Assembly: GCA_017935345.1 (NCBI GenBank)
Contig: JAGBHU010000046.1
Location: 27,334 to 91,333, forward strand
DNA from: Coprococcus sp.
Lineage (GTDB): Bacteria > Bacillota > Clostridia > Lachnospirales > Lachnospiraceae
Direction of reading: 5' to 3'
Length of the DNA stretch: 64,000 nucleotides
A model generated the notes under the pieces. It searched no databases. It had not been told where the DNA came from and saw nothing but the letters and a program-made list of their open reading frames with translations. This document shows positions 7,182 through 16,620 of the stretch, piece by piece (within the stretch, counting starts at the first letter, position 1; each line of letters begins with the position of its first letter). The translations under genes were made by a program, and so were the position numbers.

Positions 7182-8444
7182 ATGCCAGCTTACAAAGATA
7201 AAAAGACTGGTAACTGGTTCTGCAAGTTCTACTATACGGACTGGCAGGGCAACAACCGACAAAAGTGGAAACGAGGCTTCGCCACCAAAAAGGAAGCCTT
7301 AGCATTTGAAAGGGAATTTCTTGAGAAGCAGTCCGCTAACCCGGATATGACTTTTCAGAGTCTCTACCAACTTTATATGGAAGATATGACCGCCCGGTTA
7401 AAGGAGTCAACCATCCTGACCAAGAAGCACATTTGCGAGACTCACATTCTCCCCTTCTTCGGGAAAAAGCCCATCAATGAGATCAAGGCTTCCGATGTGA
7501 GAAGATGGCAGAATCAGCTGATGAATTCCCCAAAGGGATATTCCAAGACTTATTTGAAAACCATCAACAATCAGCTCACCTGCATGATTAACTACGCAAA
7601 ACGTTTCTACGATTTGAACACCAATCCATGCGGACAGGCGGGAAGCATCGGTCAGTCCCAGGCAGATGAAATGGACTACTGGACTTACGATGAGTATATC
7701 GCTTTCCGTGAAGGCATTAAGGACAAGCCTCTGTCCTATATCTGCTTTCAGGTGCTCTACTGGACCGGAATGCGTGAAGGTGAACTTCTGGCACTGACTG
7801 CTGCCGATATCAACCTTGTTGCAAAACAGATTGATATCAACAAAACCTATCAACGTCTTCACGGAGAGGACATCATTACCACTCCCAAGACAAAGAAAAG
7901 TAAGCGTAAAGTTCCCATTCCGGATTTTCTGTGTCAGGAGCTGCAGGAGTATATGAATTCCCGTTATATGCTTTCTCCGGATGAAAGGCTCTTCCCGGTC
8001 ACCAAATCCTATCTCTCCCATGAGATGGAACGGGGATGCAAGGCAACCGGTGTGAAAAAGATACGAATTCACGACGTCCGTCACTCGCACGCCAGTTTAC
8101 TCATCAATCAGGGCTGTGATGCACTTATCCTTGCAGACAGACTTGGACACGAAAAGGTATCCACAACACTGAATACCTACTCCCACCTGTTTCCACATAA
8201 ACAGCAGGAGCTGGTGAACAATCTGGAACAGCTTGCAGCCAATGTACCGGTTACACCAACACCGGAGCCGCCGATTGGAAATCCACTGCTTGAAACCATG
8301 GGCATTTCCTATGATGATGGCATGGCAAACAGTTCAGTCGCTCCGGAGACAGCATACGCCGACACAGATCTTCCATATGGACCAGTGCCTAAAGAAACGG
8401 CATCCGGAAAGGTTATCCCGATGCCACAAAGAAAAGCTATCTAA
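7182..8444 (+). CDS. int: Tyrosine recombinase / integrase
   Basis: From the ATG at 7182 (AAAGGAG nine bases upstream) the protein has 420 residues. Earlier ATGs at 7173 and 7176 are too close to that site. It has an AP2-like N-terminal arm-binding domain (MPAYKDKKTGNWFCKFYY), a SAM-like core-binding domain, and a C-terminal catalytic domain. The catalytic set is visible: R198 in GMREGE, H297-x-x-R300 in IHDVRH, H323 in LGHEK and Y333 in NTYSHLF. The last 60 residues are a proline-rich tail. It lies beside the 3' end of guaA, a known integration hot spot, and should catalyse integration and excision of the element. Confidence 0.95.
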   Translation: MPAYKDKKTGNWFCKFYYTDWQGNNRQKWKRGFATKKEALAFEREFLEKQSANPDMTFQSLYQLYMEDMTARLKESTILTKKHICETHILPFFGKKPINEIKASDVRRWQNQLMNSPKGYSKTYLKTINNQLTCMINYAKRFYDLNTNPCGQAGSIGQSQADEMDYWTYDEYIAFREGIKDKPLSYICFQVLYWTGMREGELLALTAADINLVAKQIDINKTYQRLHGEDIITTPKTKKSKRKVPIPDFLCQELQEYMNSRYMLSPDERLFPVTKSYLSHEMERGCKATGVKKIRIHDVRHSHASLLINQGCDALILADRLGHEKVSTTLNTYSHLFPHKQQELVNNLEQLAANVPVTPTPEPPIGNPLLETMGISYDDGMANSSVAPETAYADTDLPYGPVPKETASGKVIPMPQRKAI

Positions 8445-8473
8445 GAAGTAAAACGATGCGAAACAGAGTAGTT

Positions 8474-8500
8474 GCGGTTAGTAGCAATTTAGTAGCAGAG
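8474..8500. repeat. Short direct repeats at the integrase end, possible arm-type sites
   Basis: TTAGTAGCA occurs at 8478-8486 and 8489-8497, with a degenerate earlier copy (GTAGTTGCGG) just before, giving an 11-bp period. Helically spaced short direct repeats near an integrase gene are typical of arm-type binding sites at the end of an element. The exact att core cannot be defined because the other end is outside the window. Confidence 0.45.
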
Positions 8501-8507
8501 CAAAAGA

Positions 8508-8548
8508 AAAAGTCCGGGAACGCACTGTTTATAAGGCTTCCCAGACTT
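8508..8548 (-). terminator. Terminator downstream of guaA
   Basis: On the minus strand AAGTCTGGGAA pairs with TTCCCGGACTT (one mismatch) and is followed by TTTTTCTTTT. It follows the guaA stop codon directly. Confidence 0.75.
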
Positions 8549-8555
8549 GTGGCTA

Positions 8556-10097
8556 CTATTCGAACTCAATCGTTCCAGGTGGCTTACTGGTCAAATCATA
8601 CATGACCCTGTTAACCCCCTTGACCTCATTAATAATCCGCGTCATAACCTTTTGAAGCACCTCAAACGGGATTTCTGCACAATCCGCCGTCATGAAGTCG
8701 CTTGTGCAGACTGCACGAAGTGCAACAGCATAGTCGTAGGTTCTGTCATCACCCATAACACCGACGGAACGCATATTGGTGAGAGCTGCAAAGTATTGTC
8801 CGAGTCCCTTATCAAGACCTGCCTTCGCAATTTCTTCACGGTAAATATAATCCGCATCCTGAACCATACGAACCTTCTCAGCTGTTACTTCGCCTACTAT
8901 TCGGATACCAAGTCCCGGTCCCGGGAATGGCTGACGGTATACAAGATATTCCGGGATACCAAGCTCCAGTCCGGCGCGGCGCACCTCATCCTTAAACAAA
9001 AGGCGGAGTGGTTCAACGATTTCTTTAAAATCTACATAATCCGGAAGTCCTCCTACATTGTGGTGTGACTTGATGGTTGCGGATTTGCCAAGACCTGACT
9101 CAATTACATCAGGATAGATCGTTCCCTGCACCAAGAAATCTACCGCACCTATCTTCTTGGCCTCCTCCTCAAATACCCTGATGAACTCCTCGCCTATGAT
9201 CTTTCGCTTTTCCTCAGGCTCGGTTACACCTGCCAGCTTTTCATAGAATCTGTCCTGTGCATTTACACGGATGAAATTGAGGTCATAAGCACCATTCGGG
9301 CCAAATACTGCCTCTACCTCATCACCTTCATTCTTACGAAGAAGTCCTTGGTCTACAAATACACATGTGAGCTGCTTTCCTACTGCCTTAGACAGAAGAA
9401 CTGCGGCAACGGATGAATCTACGCCACCTGACAGCGCACACAATACCTTGCCGTCTCCGATTTTCTCACGAAGATTCTTGATAGTATCATCTACAAATGA
9501 GTCCATTCTCCAGTCACCGGCACAGCCACATACATCTATAACAAATGCCTTCAGCATTTTCATACCTTCCTGTGTATGCATGACCTCAGGATGGAACTGT
9601 GTTGCATACAATTTCTTCTCAGGGCACTCCATAGCTGCCACAGGGCATACAGGCGTCGTTGCACATACTTTAAAACCTTCCGGTGCTTCTGCGATATAAT
9701 CTGTATGGCTCATCCAGCAAATTGTCTTTTCTTCAACATCGGCAAATAATACAGAATTCTTATCTATATCAACCTCTGTTCTGCCATATTCGCTAACCGG
9801 AGCTGTAGCAACCTTGCCGCCCAGCAAATGTGCCATAAGCTGGGAACCGTAACAAATACCTAAAATAGGAATACCCAGCTCAAATATCTCCTTGCTGTAA
9901 CTTGGAGCTTCCTCTTTATATACACTATTGGGACCACCGGTAAAGATGATACCCTTCGGATTCATTTCTTTGATTTTTTCAATCGGAAGTGTATATGGAT
10001 GTACTTCCGCATATACATTACACTCTCTAACACGTCTTGCAATTAACTGATTGTACTGACCGCCAAAGTCCAGCACTATAACCAATTCCTTATTCAT
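8556..10097 (-). CDS. guaA: GMP synthase (glutamine-hydrolysing)
   Basis: The 513-residue enzyme converts XMP to GMP using ATP and glutamine in purine synthesis. The N-terminal class I amidotransferase carries the nucleophile Cys in GICYGSQLM and the His in ATQFHPEV. The ATP-pyrophosphatase has the P-loop LSGGVDSSV. The C-terminal dimerisation domain ends with KPPGTIEFE. Length is as expected. The start follows AAGGAGAG. The 3' end is intact although an integrated element abuts it, as expected for integrases that rebuild the end of their target gene. Confidence 0.98.
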   Translation of the reverse strand: MNKELVIVLDFGGQYNQLIARRVRECNVYAEVHPYTLPIEKIKEMNPKGIIFTGGPNSVYKEEAPSYSKEIFELGIPILGICYGSQLMAHLLGGKVATAPVSEYGRTEVDIDKNSVLFADVEEKTICWMSHTDYIAEAPEGFKVCATTPVCPVAAMECPEKKLYATQFHPEVMHTQEGMKMLKAFVIDVCGCAGDWRMDSFVDDTIKNLREKIGDGKVLCALSGGVDSSVAAVLLSKAVGKQLTCVFVDQGLLRKNEGDEVEAVFGPNGAYDLNFIRVNAQDRFYEKLAGVTEPEEKRKIIGEEFIRVFEEEAKKIGAVDFLVQGTIYPDVIESGLGKSATIKSHHNVGGLPDYVDFKEIVEPLRLLFKDEVRRAGLELGIPEYLVYRQPFPGPGLGIRIVGEVTAEKVRMVQDADYIYREEIAKAGLDKGLGQYFAALTNMRSVGVMGDDRTYDYAVALRAVCTSDFMTADCAEIPFEVLQKVMTRIINEVKGVNRVMYDLTSKPPGTIEFE

Positions 10098-10510
10098 CTG
10101 TCTCTCCTTGATTCAATAATACAGGCAATCATTGCCCGGACTTTCGTATAACACTTTCTCAGTATAACACAATATGCAGCACTTTTGTGCGGCATATTTA
10201 AACTTTTTACAATTATCACGAAACTAAAATCTATATTAATCCCATCTATGTTAAATTTCCCCAAATTCAAAAATGCCATCGGTATTCTTGCTGAAAAATA
10301 TGGAATAGCTTTGTTGCCATATTCCTACCCTCATTCCTGCAACTCCGCTGGTGGATATATCAATTCATCTTATTGCTTATCACATTCCTTTTTTCAATCT
10401 GCATGTCAAAGAAAATGGATTCTAAAGTTAAAATAAAAAGGCATTGATAAATGCAAAACAAATTGTCTCCTCAGCTTTCAATATTGTCTGTCTTTTTCTC
10501 TTTTCCATAA
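10098..10510. other. Intergenic region between guaA and the blaI-type promoter
   Basis: No convincing gene was found. Two copies of GTGTTATAC lie on the minus strand about 50 bases upstream of guaA and may include its -10 region. A stem AATATGG/CCATATT at about 10297-10326 is followed by a T-run on the minus strand. I looked for a purine riboswitch and saw none. Open frames here lack ribosome sites and known motifs. Confidence 0.4.
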
Positions 10511-10516
10511 TCTCAC

Positions 10517-10570
10517 TTGACAAACAGGTCTACATGCTGTAGACTCAAATTATTCTACAACATGTAGACC
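10517..10570 (+). promoter_or_regulatory. Promoter with two BlaI/MecI-type operators
   Basis: TTGACA (10517-10522) is followed after 17 bp by TAGACT (10540-10545). The palindrome GTCTACA-TGC-TGTAGAC spans 10528-10544, over the spacer and -10. A second dyad, TCTACA-ACA-TGTAGA, lies at 10554-10568. Both contain the TACA...TGTA core of BlaI/MecI operators. Centres are 25 bp apart. Autorepression by the adjacent BlaI homologue is the likely function. Confidence 0.85.
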
Positions 10571-10690
10571 TACCCAAAAAATAATTTTCAATAAATTGTA
10601 AATACGGAAAATAATGAAAGAACAGCTAACCGGAGTGTAGAGAACAGCTCCAAATAAAATACTAAAAATAATAACCAGGAGGTAACGTTT

Positions 10691-11053
10691 ATGATTGATT
10701 ATCAGATGGGTGCAATTGAATCCCACTTTGCAGATATTATTTGGGAGAATGAGCCTATTTCTTCTACGGAATTATCCAAACGAAGCGAGGAAATACTGAA
10801 TTGGAAGAAATCGACTACATATACCGTATTAAAACGCCTTTGTGATAAGGGCATCTTTCAGAACAACAAGGGTACGGTAACTTCGCTTATTTCCCGCGAT
10901 GAATTTTACTCCGCCAGAAGTGAAATGTTTGTAGCGGAAACCTTTGACGGCTCTCTTCCGGCATTTTTAACCGCTTTTACAAAAAGGAAGAAATTGACAG
11001 CAGAGGAGATTGCACACCTGCGCCGTATCGTTGCAGAATATGAGGAGGAATAA
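10691..11053 (+). CDS. BlaI/MecI/CopY-family repressor
   Basis: The 120-residue protein has the winged-helix domain of the family (residues 1-75: IESHFADIIWENEPISSTEL, then KKSTTYTVLKRLCDKGIF) followed by a helical dimerisation tail. BlaI repressors are inactivated when a BlaR1-type membrane metalloprotease senses a ligand. It is the first gene of a two-gene operon, with the partner starting three bases after its stop. The start follows AGGAGG. Two matching operators lie in its promoter. No beta-lactamase gene is adjacent, so the regulated target is unknown. Confidence 0.93.
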   Translation: MIDYQMGAIESHFADIIWENEPISSTELSKRSEEILNWKKSTTYTVLKRLCDKGIFQNNKGTVTSLISRDEFYSARSEMFVAETFDGSLPAFLTAFTKRKKLTAEEIAHLRRIVAEYEEE

Positions 11054-11055
11054 TT

Positions 11056-12852
11056 ATGGAATCTTTATTTTTGAAACTTCTTAATATGAGCATAACGGCA
11101 AGCTGGCTTGTACTTGCTGTTATTGTTGTTCGTCTGCTGCTGAGGAAAGCACCGAAATCAATTTCCTGTCTTCTTTGGATACTGGTCGCAGTCAGACTGA
11201 TTTGTCCTTTTTCATTTGAAAGCATATTGAGCCTGATTCCAAGTGCAGAAACAATCCCACCGCAAATTATTGATTCGAAAACGCCGACAATAAACAGTGG
11301 AATCTCCATTCTTAACAACACGATCAATCCGATTATCTCCGACTCCCTTGCACCAAATAACGGAGACAGCGTCAATCCCTTACAGGTAATAAGCGGCATT
11401 GCTTCAATTATTTGGATAATCGGATTTGTCTGTATGGTGCTTTATGCCGCTGTCAGTTTCATTCGTTTGCACAGGAAAACAAGAGAGGGTGTAGAAATTC
11501 AAAAAGGTATATGGCTCTGTGACCGTATCGACACTCCATTTATTCTCGGTCTGACACGTCCCCGTATTTTCCTGCCATCAACAATCCAAAAAGATGACAT
11601 GAAATATGTACTCGCCCACGAAAAAGCTCACCTGAAGCGGTACGACCACATCTGGAAACCTCTTGGATTTGCATTGCTAGCTGTTTACTGGTTTAATCCG
11701 ATTATATGGGCGGCTTATATCCTGCTCTGTCGGGATATTGAACTTGCCTGTGATGAAAAAGTCATCCGGGATTTGGGATTTAAAATCAAGAAACCTTATT
11801 CAAATGCCCTGATCAATTGCAGCGTTACCCGCAATATGGTTTCCGCCTGTCCATTAGCCTTTGGCGAAACTTCCGTCAAAAAAAGAATAAAATCCGTTCT
11901 GAACTATAAAAGGCCTGCATTTTGGATTACGATTTGTGCCATTGTGACAAGCATTGTTGTAGCAGTATGCTTTTTAACAAATCCACCTTCTAAACAGAAG
12001 TCACTTGAACTTGATACAGAACTTGACGCATTTATCTCACAGGTGATTATGACAGAAAATAAAACAGCACATACATCAGAGAATTTCCCCTGTGAAAATC
12101 ATAAAATTCTTGATATCGAACCAGAAGGAAATAGAACTATTCTATATTCTTGGGTTTTGTATTGCGAATATAAAGATGCTTCACTTGAAATTGAAAGTGG
12201 CTCACATATTCCATCCGTTATTACAGTAGAAGAAAGTGATAGTGGCAAATATCGTTTGGTTGAATATTGGATACCAAGAGACGGAACCAACTACGAAACA
12301 GATATTAAAACAAAATTTCCCCGTCATTTATGGGAAGAAGCATTGGATTCTCAATTGCATATAGAGGAGCAATCGAAAGTCTGTGAATTGACAGCACGGA
12401 AACATTTTTCAAATATTGGAGAATTAAACAAAACAGATAATCTCTTTGATAACCTTGGAATGAGATACTTTGCCTCGCCATCTGCCGGGTTAAACAAAAC
12501 AGATAATCTCTTTGATAACACCAATGAGGTTCTGCTTGGCTTTACAGAATCGGCTGATCCCACAACGCCTACCATTTTACTAAGAAAAGATAATACCTTC
12601 TCGTTCACCTGGTCAGCTTTTAGCAGCTATTTTGCAGTTGGGACATACCAAATGAATGACGATGCATTAATTTTAACTACTGATGATAATAAAAATGTAT
12701 ATACCTTCCAAAAAGTTGATACCGGTTATGCATTTGACGCAGGGAAATCCTCACCAATTCCTCAATACAAATATTCGGAAAATGCTGCCCCGCAATCTCC
12801 GGTACCTGACGGCGCAATCTTTCAGCAGCTTAATACAGAAAGCTCCTATTAA
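11056..12852 (+). CDS. BlaR1-like M56 membrane metalloprotease sensor with repeat-containing C-terminus
   Basis: The product has 598 residues. The first third holds several membrane segments, and the M56 zinc site H188-EKA-H192 lies in YVLAHEKAHLKRYDH with a downstream Glu in DIELACDEK. A further membrane segment near residue 290 precedes an extracellular domain of about 280 residues. That domain does not look like the penicillin-binding sensor of BlaR1. Within it the segment LNKTDNLFDN occurs twice, encoded by a 30-bp exact direct repeat. It should cleave or inactivate the partner BlaI-like repressor on sensing an unknown signal. The start follows GAGGAGG. Confidence 0.88.
   Translation: MESLFLKLLNMSITASWLVLAVIVVRLLLRKAPKSISCLLWILVAVRLICPFSFESILSLIPSAETIPPQIIDSKTPTINSGISILNNTINPIISDSLAPNNGDSVNPLQVISGIASIIWIIGFVCMVLYAAVSFIRLHRKTREGVEIQKGIWLCDRIDTPFILGLTRPRIFLPSTIQKDDMKYVLAHEKAHLKRYDHIWKPLGFALLAVYWFNPIIWAAYILLCRDIELACDEKVIRDLGFKIKKPYSNALINCSVTRNMVSACPLAFGETSVKKRIKSVLNYKRPAFWITICAIVTSIVVAVCFLTNPPSKQKSLELDTELDAFISQVIMTENKTAHTSENFPCENHKILDIEPEGNRTILYSWVLYCEYKDASLEIESGSHIPSVITVEESDSGKYRLVEYWIPRDGTNYETDIKTKFPRHLWEEALDSQLHIEEQSKVCELTARKHFSNIGELNKTDNLFDNLGMRYFASPSAGLNKTDNLFDNTNEVLLGFTESADPTTPTILLRKDNTFSFTWSAFSSYFAVGTYQMNDDALILTTDDNKNVYTFQKVDTGYAFDAGKSSPIPQYKYSENAAPQSPVPDGAIFQQLNTESSY
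12424..12519 (+). repeat. 30-bp exact direct repeat inside the BlaR1-like gene
   Basis: The same 30 bases, encoding LNKTDNLFDN, occur at 12424-12453 and 12490-12519. The copies are 66 bp (22 codons) apart, so the frame is kept. The intervening residues differ. This looks like a recent in-frame duplication in the extracellular sensor region. Confidence 0.9.
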
Positions 12853-12886
12853 TTAAAAAGTACAGAACTTTCTTATAAATCAAAAA

Positions 12887-12919
12887 GCGGCAGAGCCTGT
12901 TACAATTACACTCTGCCGC
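12887..12919. terminator. Bidirectional terminator between the BlaR1-like and S41 protease genes
   Basis: GCGGCAGAG (12887-12895) pairs perfectly with CTCTGCCGC (12911-12919). On the minus strand the stem is followed by TTTTTGATTT, serving the ftsEX-S41 operon. On the plus strand a weaker T-rich stretch follows. Confidence 0.8.
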
Positions 12920-12940
12920 CAATCTATTCTTTTCTCAAAA

Positions 12941-13100
12941 CAACTGCTTCTCTGAATTGACTCCCTTTATCTCTCCAAAGCAACTGCTTCTCCAAGTCGA
13001 CTTCTTTTATCTCTTCAAAGCAACTGCTTTCCTGAATTGACTCCCTTTATCTCTCCAAAGCAACACCTTCTCTGAGTTGCCCTCTTTTATCTCTCCAAAA
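12941..13100 (-). repeat. Four-copy 40-bp tandem repeat in the 3' UTR of the S41 protease gene
   Basis: Four contiguous 40-bp units start at 12941, 12981, 13021 and 13061. Plus-strand units begin CAACTGCTTC or a close variant and end TATCTCTCCAAAG. The first and third units are almost identical. A degenerate fifth unit (13101-13140) overlaps the last codons of the protease gene, including GTTGCCCTC. The period is not a multiple of three and each unit lacks an open frame. The array lies between the stop codon and the terminator, so it would be transcribed as 3' UTR. Confidence 0.9.
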
Positions 13101-13103
13101 CAA

Positions 13104-14450
13104 CTACTCCTCCGTGTTGCCCTCATCTTCACTTGAAGCATCTTCTTCCGTAGAAGCTGTCGTATCCTCACTCGTCGGCTGCATCATACTCATTCCCAAA
13201 TCATTCATGAGTACATCAAGCCCCTTCTGATACTGGGTGTCCTTTGTGCCCTTAAAATCATCAGCCGTATAATCCTCAGGAAGTTTTACCTCAATATCAG
13301 GAGCTACTCCTTTTTCATGAATGTCGTTACCATTTGGCGTAAAATACTTGGATATTGTCAACTTTACTGCCGAACCATCCTCAAGTGGAATTACACTCTG
13401 AACAATCCCTTTACCGTAGGTATTCTCCCCTACCAAAGTAGCTGCCTCATAATCCTTGAGTGATGCAGAAAGTATCTCTGATGCGCTGGCACTTTCACCG
13501 TTTACCAGTACCACCATAGGCATATCAAGATACTCTTCGCCTGTCGACTTATATTCGCTAAGGACTGTTCCGTTCTTATCCTTCTGATATACAATCATAC
13601 CTTCCGGAAGAAGAAAATCGCATATGTCTACAACCGTAGAAAGCATACCACCCGGATTATCTCTGACATCAATCATAAGTGCTTCCATGCCCTGTGACTT
13701 CAAATCTGCCACAGCATCTCTAAACAGCTCATCCGTATTGGCAATAAACTGAGTAATTTGGATATAACCAATCCTATTCTCCACCAATTCATATGAAACG
13801 GTTTTATTCTCCACAACCTGTCTTGTAATGGTTACATCATGGTATTTTCTGTCTTCCATTCTGTATACCTTCAGCGTAACATCCGTTCCCGGCTCACCTC
13901 TGATAAGCGTAACAAGATAATCCAAATCATCCGATGACTGTATCTCATAATCATCGATCTGAACAATATAATCGCCCGGAAGTAAATCCACCTTCTCGGC
14001 AGGTGAACCGTCCAATATAGAAACTGCAACAATGGCACCTGTCTCAGGGTCTGACCTTACGGTAACACCGATGCCTGCATATTCCCCGGATTCGTCCTCC
14101 TGCAGCTTGGCAAATTCCTCCGCTGTATAATATTTTGCGTAAGGGTCATCCAGTGCCTCTACCATACCCGCATATAAACCATTTTTCAAATCCTCATCCG
14201 AAGTTTCAAAATAGTAATATGCATCAATGATGGCTTCTATCTTTGCAACGCGCTCCAATACATCATTATCAACTACAGAACCATTATATATCAAATCGTA
14301 CTTTTCTTCGTCCTTATCCGATTTATCGTCCGAATCATTGTATTTGCCGCTTGAATTATCCTTAAGTCTCTTTAACTCGCAGCCTGTAAATCCCATGCAC
14401 ATGATGCATGCCATCGTCACAATACAAAATCTTTTTATCAATTTCTTCAT
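13104..14450 (-). CDS. S41-family carboxy-terminal processing protease, lipoprotein
   Basis: The protein has 448 residues. A lipoprotein signal (MKKLIKRFCIVTMACIMCMG, then FTGC) anchors it outside the membrane. An N-terminal helical region precedes a PDZ domain (YAGIGVTVRSDP...LLPGDYIVQIDD). The S41 catalytic core has the Ser in NGESASASEIL and the Lys in ENTYGKGIVQS. The C-terminal 25 residues are an acidic tail. CtpA-type proteases trim cell-envelope proteins. It is last in the ftsE-ftsX-hydrolase operon, suggesting it processes division or peptidoglycan-hydrolase components. Confidence 0.94.
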   Translation of the reverse strand: MKKLIKRFCIVTMACIMCMGFTGCELKRLKDNSSGKYNDSDDKSDKDEEKYDLIYNGSVVDNDVLERVAKIEAIIDAYYYFETSDEDLKNGLYAGMVEALDDPYAKYYTAEEFAKLQEDESGEYAGIGVTVRSDPETGAIVAVSILDGSPAEKVDLLPGDYIVQIDDYEIQSSDDLDYLVTLIRGEPGTDVTLKVYRMEDRKYHDVTITRQVVENKTVSYELVENRIGYIQITQFIANTDELFRDAVADLKSQGMEALMIDVRDNPGGMLSTVVDICDFLLPEGMIVYQKDKNGTVLSEYKSTGEEYLDMPMVVLVNGESASASEILSASLKDYEAATLVGENTYGKGIVQSVIPLEDGSAVKLTISKYFTPNGNDIHEKGVAPDIEVKLPEDYTADDFKGTKDTQYQKGLDVLMNDLGMSMMQPTSEDTTASTEEDASSEDEGNTEE

Positions 14451-14512
14451 TTTTCACAAAACTCCTTAAAACAAAGAATAGCCCCGTAGGGCAATTCTCT
14501 GATAATTTCTAT

Positions 14513-15700
14513 TTATAAATAATCACGTGGATTTACATATGTTCCATTTATTCTCACACCAAAATGGCAATGTGTACCTGTTGATATTCCTGTGCTTCCT
14601 GCTTTTGCAATAACCTGACCTTTTTCTACAGACTGTCCAACACCAACCACGAGCTGTGAGTTATGCATGTAAACCGTACAGACACCATTTCCATGGTCTA
14701 TCATAACATAGTTTCCGCAGCCACTATTATATTCTGATATAATAACCGTTCCTGCCTCAGCTGCAACAATGTCAGTACCATATTCACAGCCTATATCCAA
14801 GCCCTGATGATACGTACTTGCTCCTGCCGTCGGCGCATCACGATATCCAAATTCACATGTTACAACGGACCAGCCTGCCACAGGCCACATAAACACACCA
14901 CTATACGCTGACGGATCATAAATTGTCTGACCTGAACCTGACTGGCTCGCCATGGCAGCAGCCTGCATCTCAGCGATCTTCTGCTCAGCGGCCTCTCTCT
15001 CAGCGGCAAATTTCGAAACCAATGCCTCCTGTGCAACAATATCACCATCATACTTTGTGATTTCAGTATTCTTTGTATCAATAACATCCTGAAGATTAAC
15101 CCGCTGTGTCTCCAAATCCGTTTTGACGGATTCTACATCACGCAGGTCAGCCTCAAGCGTCTCTTCATATTCTTTAATCGCCTGCTTTGTTGCTATAAGC
15201 GTATTGAGCTGTTCCTGGTCATAAGCGGAAAGCTGTTCCACATATTCCGACTTATTCAGCATATCTGTAAATGATGCGGAAGATAAAAGTGTATCAATAT
15301 ACTCTACCTCGCCATTCTCATAAAGATACTGTATTCTTTTCTCCATTGCCGCATACTGATTATCCTCTGCTACCTGTGCATCGGCAAGCTTAAGCTGTGT
15401 TTCATCTATTTCCTTCTGAAGCTCCTCTGCCTCCGCCTCTTTGTCGGTTATCTGAGTCTGAATAGCTGTAATCTCACTATCCAGCTGCTGAACATATTGA
15501 ATCAACTCATTCTGCTCTGCTTCAAGCGAATCCAATACCTCCTGTGCATTATCCTCATTTTCCTGAGCTTCATCTCTTTTATCCTTTTCATCCTGAATGC
15601 TGGATGCATATACGGTTCCCAAAGAACAACCCATAACAAGTGCCATAATAATTGCTACCTTTGGAAGTTTCTTACCTACTCTAAATTGTCTTTTCTTCAA
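14513..15700 (-). CDS. M23 murein hydrolase with coiled coil (PcsB/EnvC-like FtsEX partner)
   Basis: I prefer a TTG start at 15700, six bases after AGGGGTG; a GTG at 15709 is immediately next to that site. The product of about 395 residues has a signal peptide, a long coiled coil (residues 35-250) with a Glu/Gln/Asp-rich heptad pattern, and a C-terminal M23 domain. Zinc-ligand segments YHQGLDIG and GTHCHFGVRI are present. Coiled-coil M23 proteins next to ftsEX are opened by the FtsEX complex to cut septal peptidoglycan. The gene begins 11 bases after the ftsX stop, which supports that partnership. Confidence 0.93.
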   Translation of the reverse strand: MKKRQFRVGKKLPKVAIIMALVMGCSLGTVYASSIQDEKDKRDEAQENEDNAQEVLDSLEAEQNELIQYVQQLDSEITAIQTQITDKEAEAEELQKEIDETQLKLADAQVAEDNQYAAMEKRIQYLYENGEVEYIDTLLSSASFTDMLNKSEYVEQLSAYDQEQLNTLIATKQAIKEYEETLEADLRDVESVKTDLETQRVNLQDVIDTKNTEITKYDGDIVAQEALVSKFAAEREAAEQKIAEMQAAAMASQSGSGQTIYDPSAYSGVFMWPVAGWSVVTCEFGYRDAPTAGASTYHQGLDIGCEYGTDIVAAEAGTVIISEYNSGCGNYVMIDHGNGVCTVYMHNSQLVVGVGQSVEKGQVIAKAGSTGISTGTHCHFGVRINGTYVNPRDYL

Positions 15701-15711
15701 TTGGATCACCC

Positions 15712-16620
15712 CTATACTTTCAAATGCTTACGTGTTGTTACTAAACTGCCAAACAGACCTACACCGATACCAAGTACAAGTCCTACAGGAATCATTGTTT
15801 TGAACAGCTCTTCCTGACTTACAAATGCAAATATACTTGTAATGACCTTAAACCGTCCTACTACATATGCGAGTATTTTCTCATACATCTCATAGAGAAG
15901 AACAAGCGGTATCGCTGAACCGACTGCTCCGATAATGATACCTTCTATAATGAATGGTGCTCTTACAAAAAAGTTTGTCGCACCAATCAGCTTCATAATA
16001 CCAATTTCCTCTTTTCTGACTGTAATACCTATCGTAATGGTATTGCTAATCAGGAATATAGATACCAGCATCAGTATCACTACGATACCTACCGATGCAT
16101 AACCCACCAACGAAGAAAGTGTCGACAAACCATCTGCCGTGACATCAGAACTCTTAACTGAACGTACTCCCTGTAAATCCTTTGCATATGCAACAAATTC
16201 AGCCTGTTTTGATACATCCTTCAAAGTCACTGAATAGGAAGCGGAATTCCGAAGCGGATTCTCATCTCCAAATGCTTCCATTGCTGCTTCAGGATCATCA
16301 TAATTCTGCTCACAGAAGTTTTTCAAAGCTTCCTCCGGCGAAATATAATCCATTGTATTAACATAATCAAGCACTCTTATCTGTTCACCTATCAGCTGTA
16401 CCGATTCCTCTGGTAAATCCTCCTCAAAAAATACTGATATTGTTATTGTATTCTCAAGCTCCTTCATTCCTGACTGGAAGTTTACTACTACTGCATATAT
16501 AATACCAAACAAAAACAGACATGATATAATTGTACCAAGTGACGCAAGTGAGAATAAAATATTTCTTCTGATATTTGAAAATCCCTGTCTCAGGATATAA
16601 AAGAATGTACTAATCTTCAT
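15712..16620 (-). CDS. ftsX: Cell-division ABC-like permease FtsX
   Basis: The 302-residue protein has the FtsX topology: one membrane segment near residue 25, an extracellular loop of about 110 residues ([17 protein letters not shown]...), and three further segments. The FtsX signature [24 protein letters not shown] is clear. It transmits ATP hydrolysis by FtsE to an external hydrolase. Its start overlaps the end of ftsE by 11 bases, with GGAGG inside the ftsE 3' end. Confidence 0.97.
   Translation of the reverse strand: MKISTFFYILRQGFSNIRRNILFSLASLGTIISCLFLFGIIYAVVVNFQSGMKELENTITISVFFEEDLPEESVQLIGEQIRVLDYVNTMDYISPEEALKNFCEQNYDDPEAAMEAFGDENPLRNSASYSVTLKDVSKQAEFVAYAKDLQGVRSVKSSDVTADGLSTLSSLVGYASVGIVVILMLVSIFLISNTITIGITVRKEEIGIMKLIGATNFFVRAPFIIEGIIIGAVGSAIPLVLLYEMYEKILAYVVGRFKVITSIFAFVSQEELFKTMIPVGLVLGIGVGLFGSLVTTRKHLKV

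Noticed and set aside
7407..8090. 227-codon minus-strand frame opposite the integrase
   Set aside because: It is antisense to catalytic integrase sequence and has no family features.
10098..10280. Possible purine riboswitch before guaA
   Set aside because: The conserved core and paired stems were not found.
10185..10436. Open frame of 83 codons upstream of the BlaI-like gene
   Set aside because: It lacks a ribosome site and any recognisable motif, and it lies in AT-rich intergenic DNA.
12941..13140. Spaced repeats as a CRISPR array
   Set aside because: The whole 40-bp unit is repeated head to tail without unique spacers and no cas gene is near.
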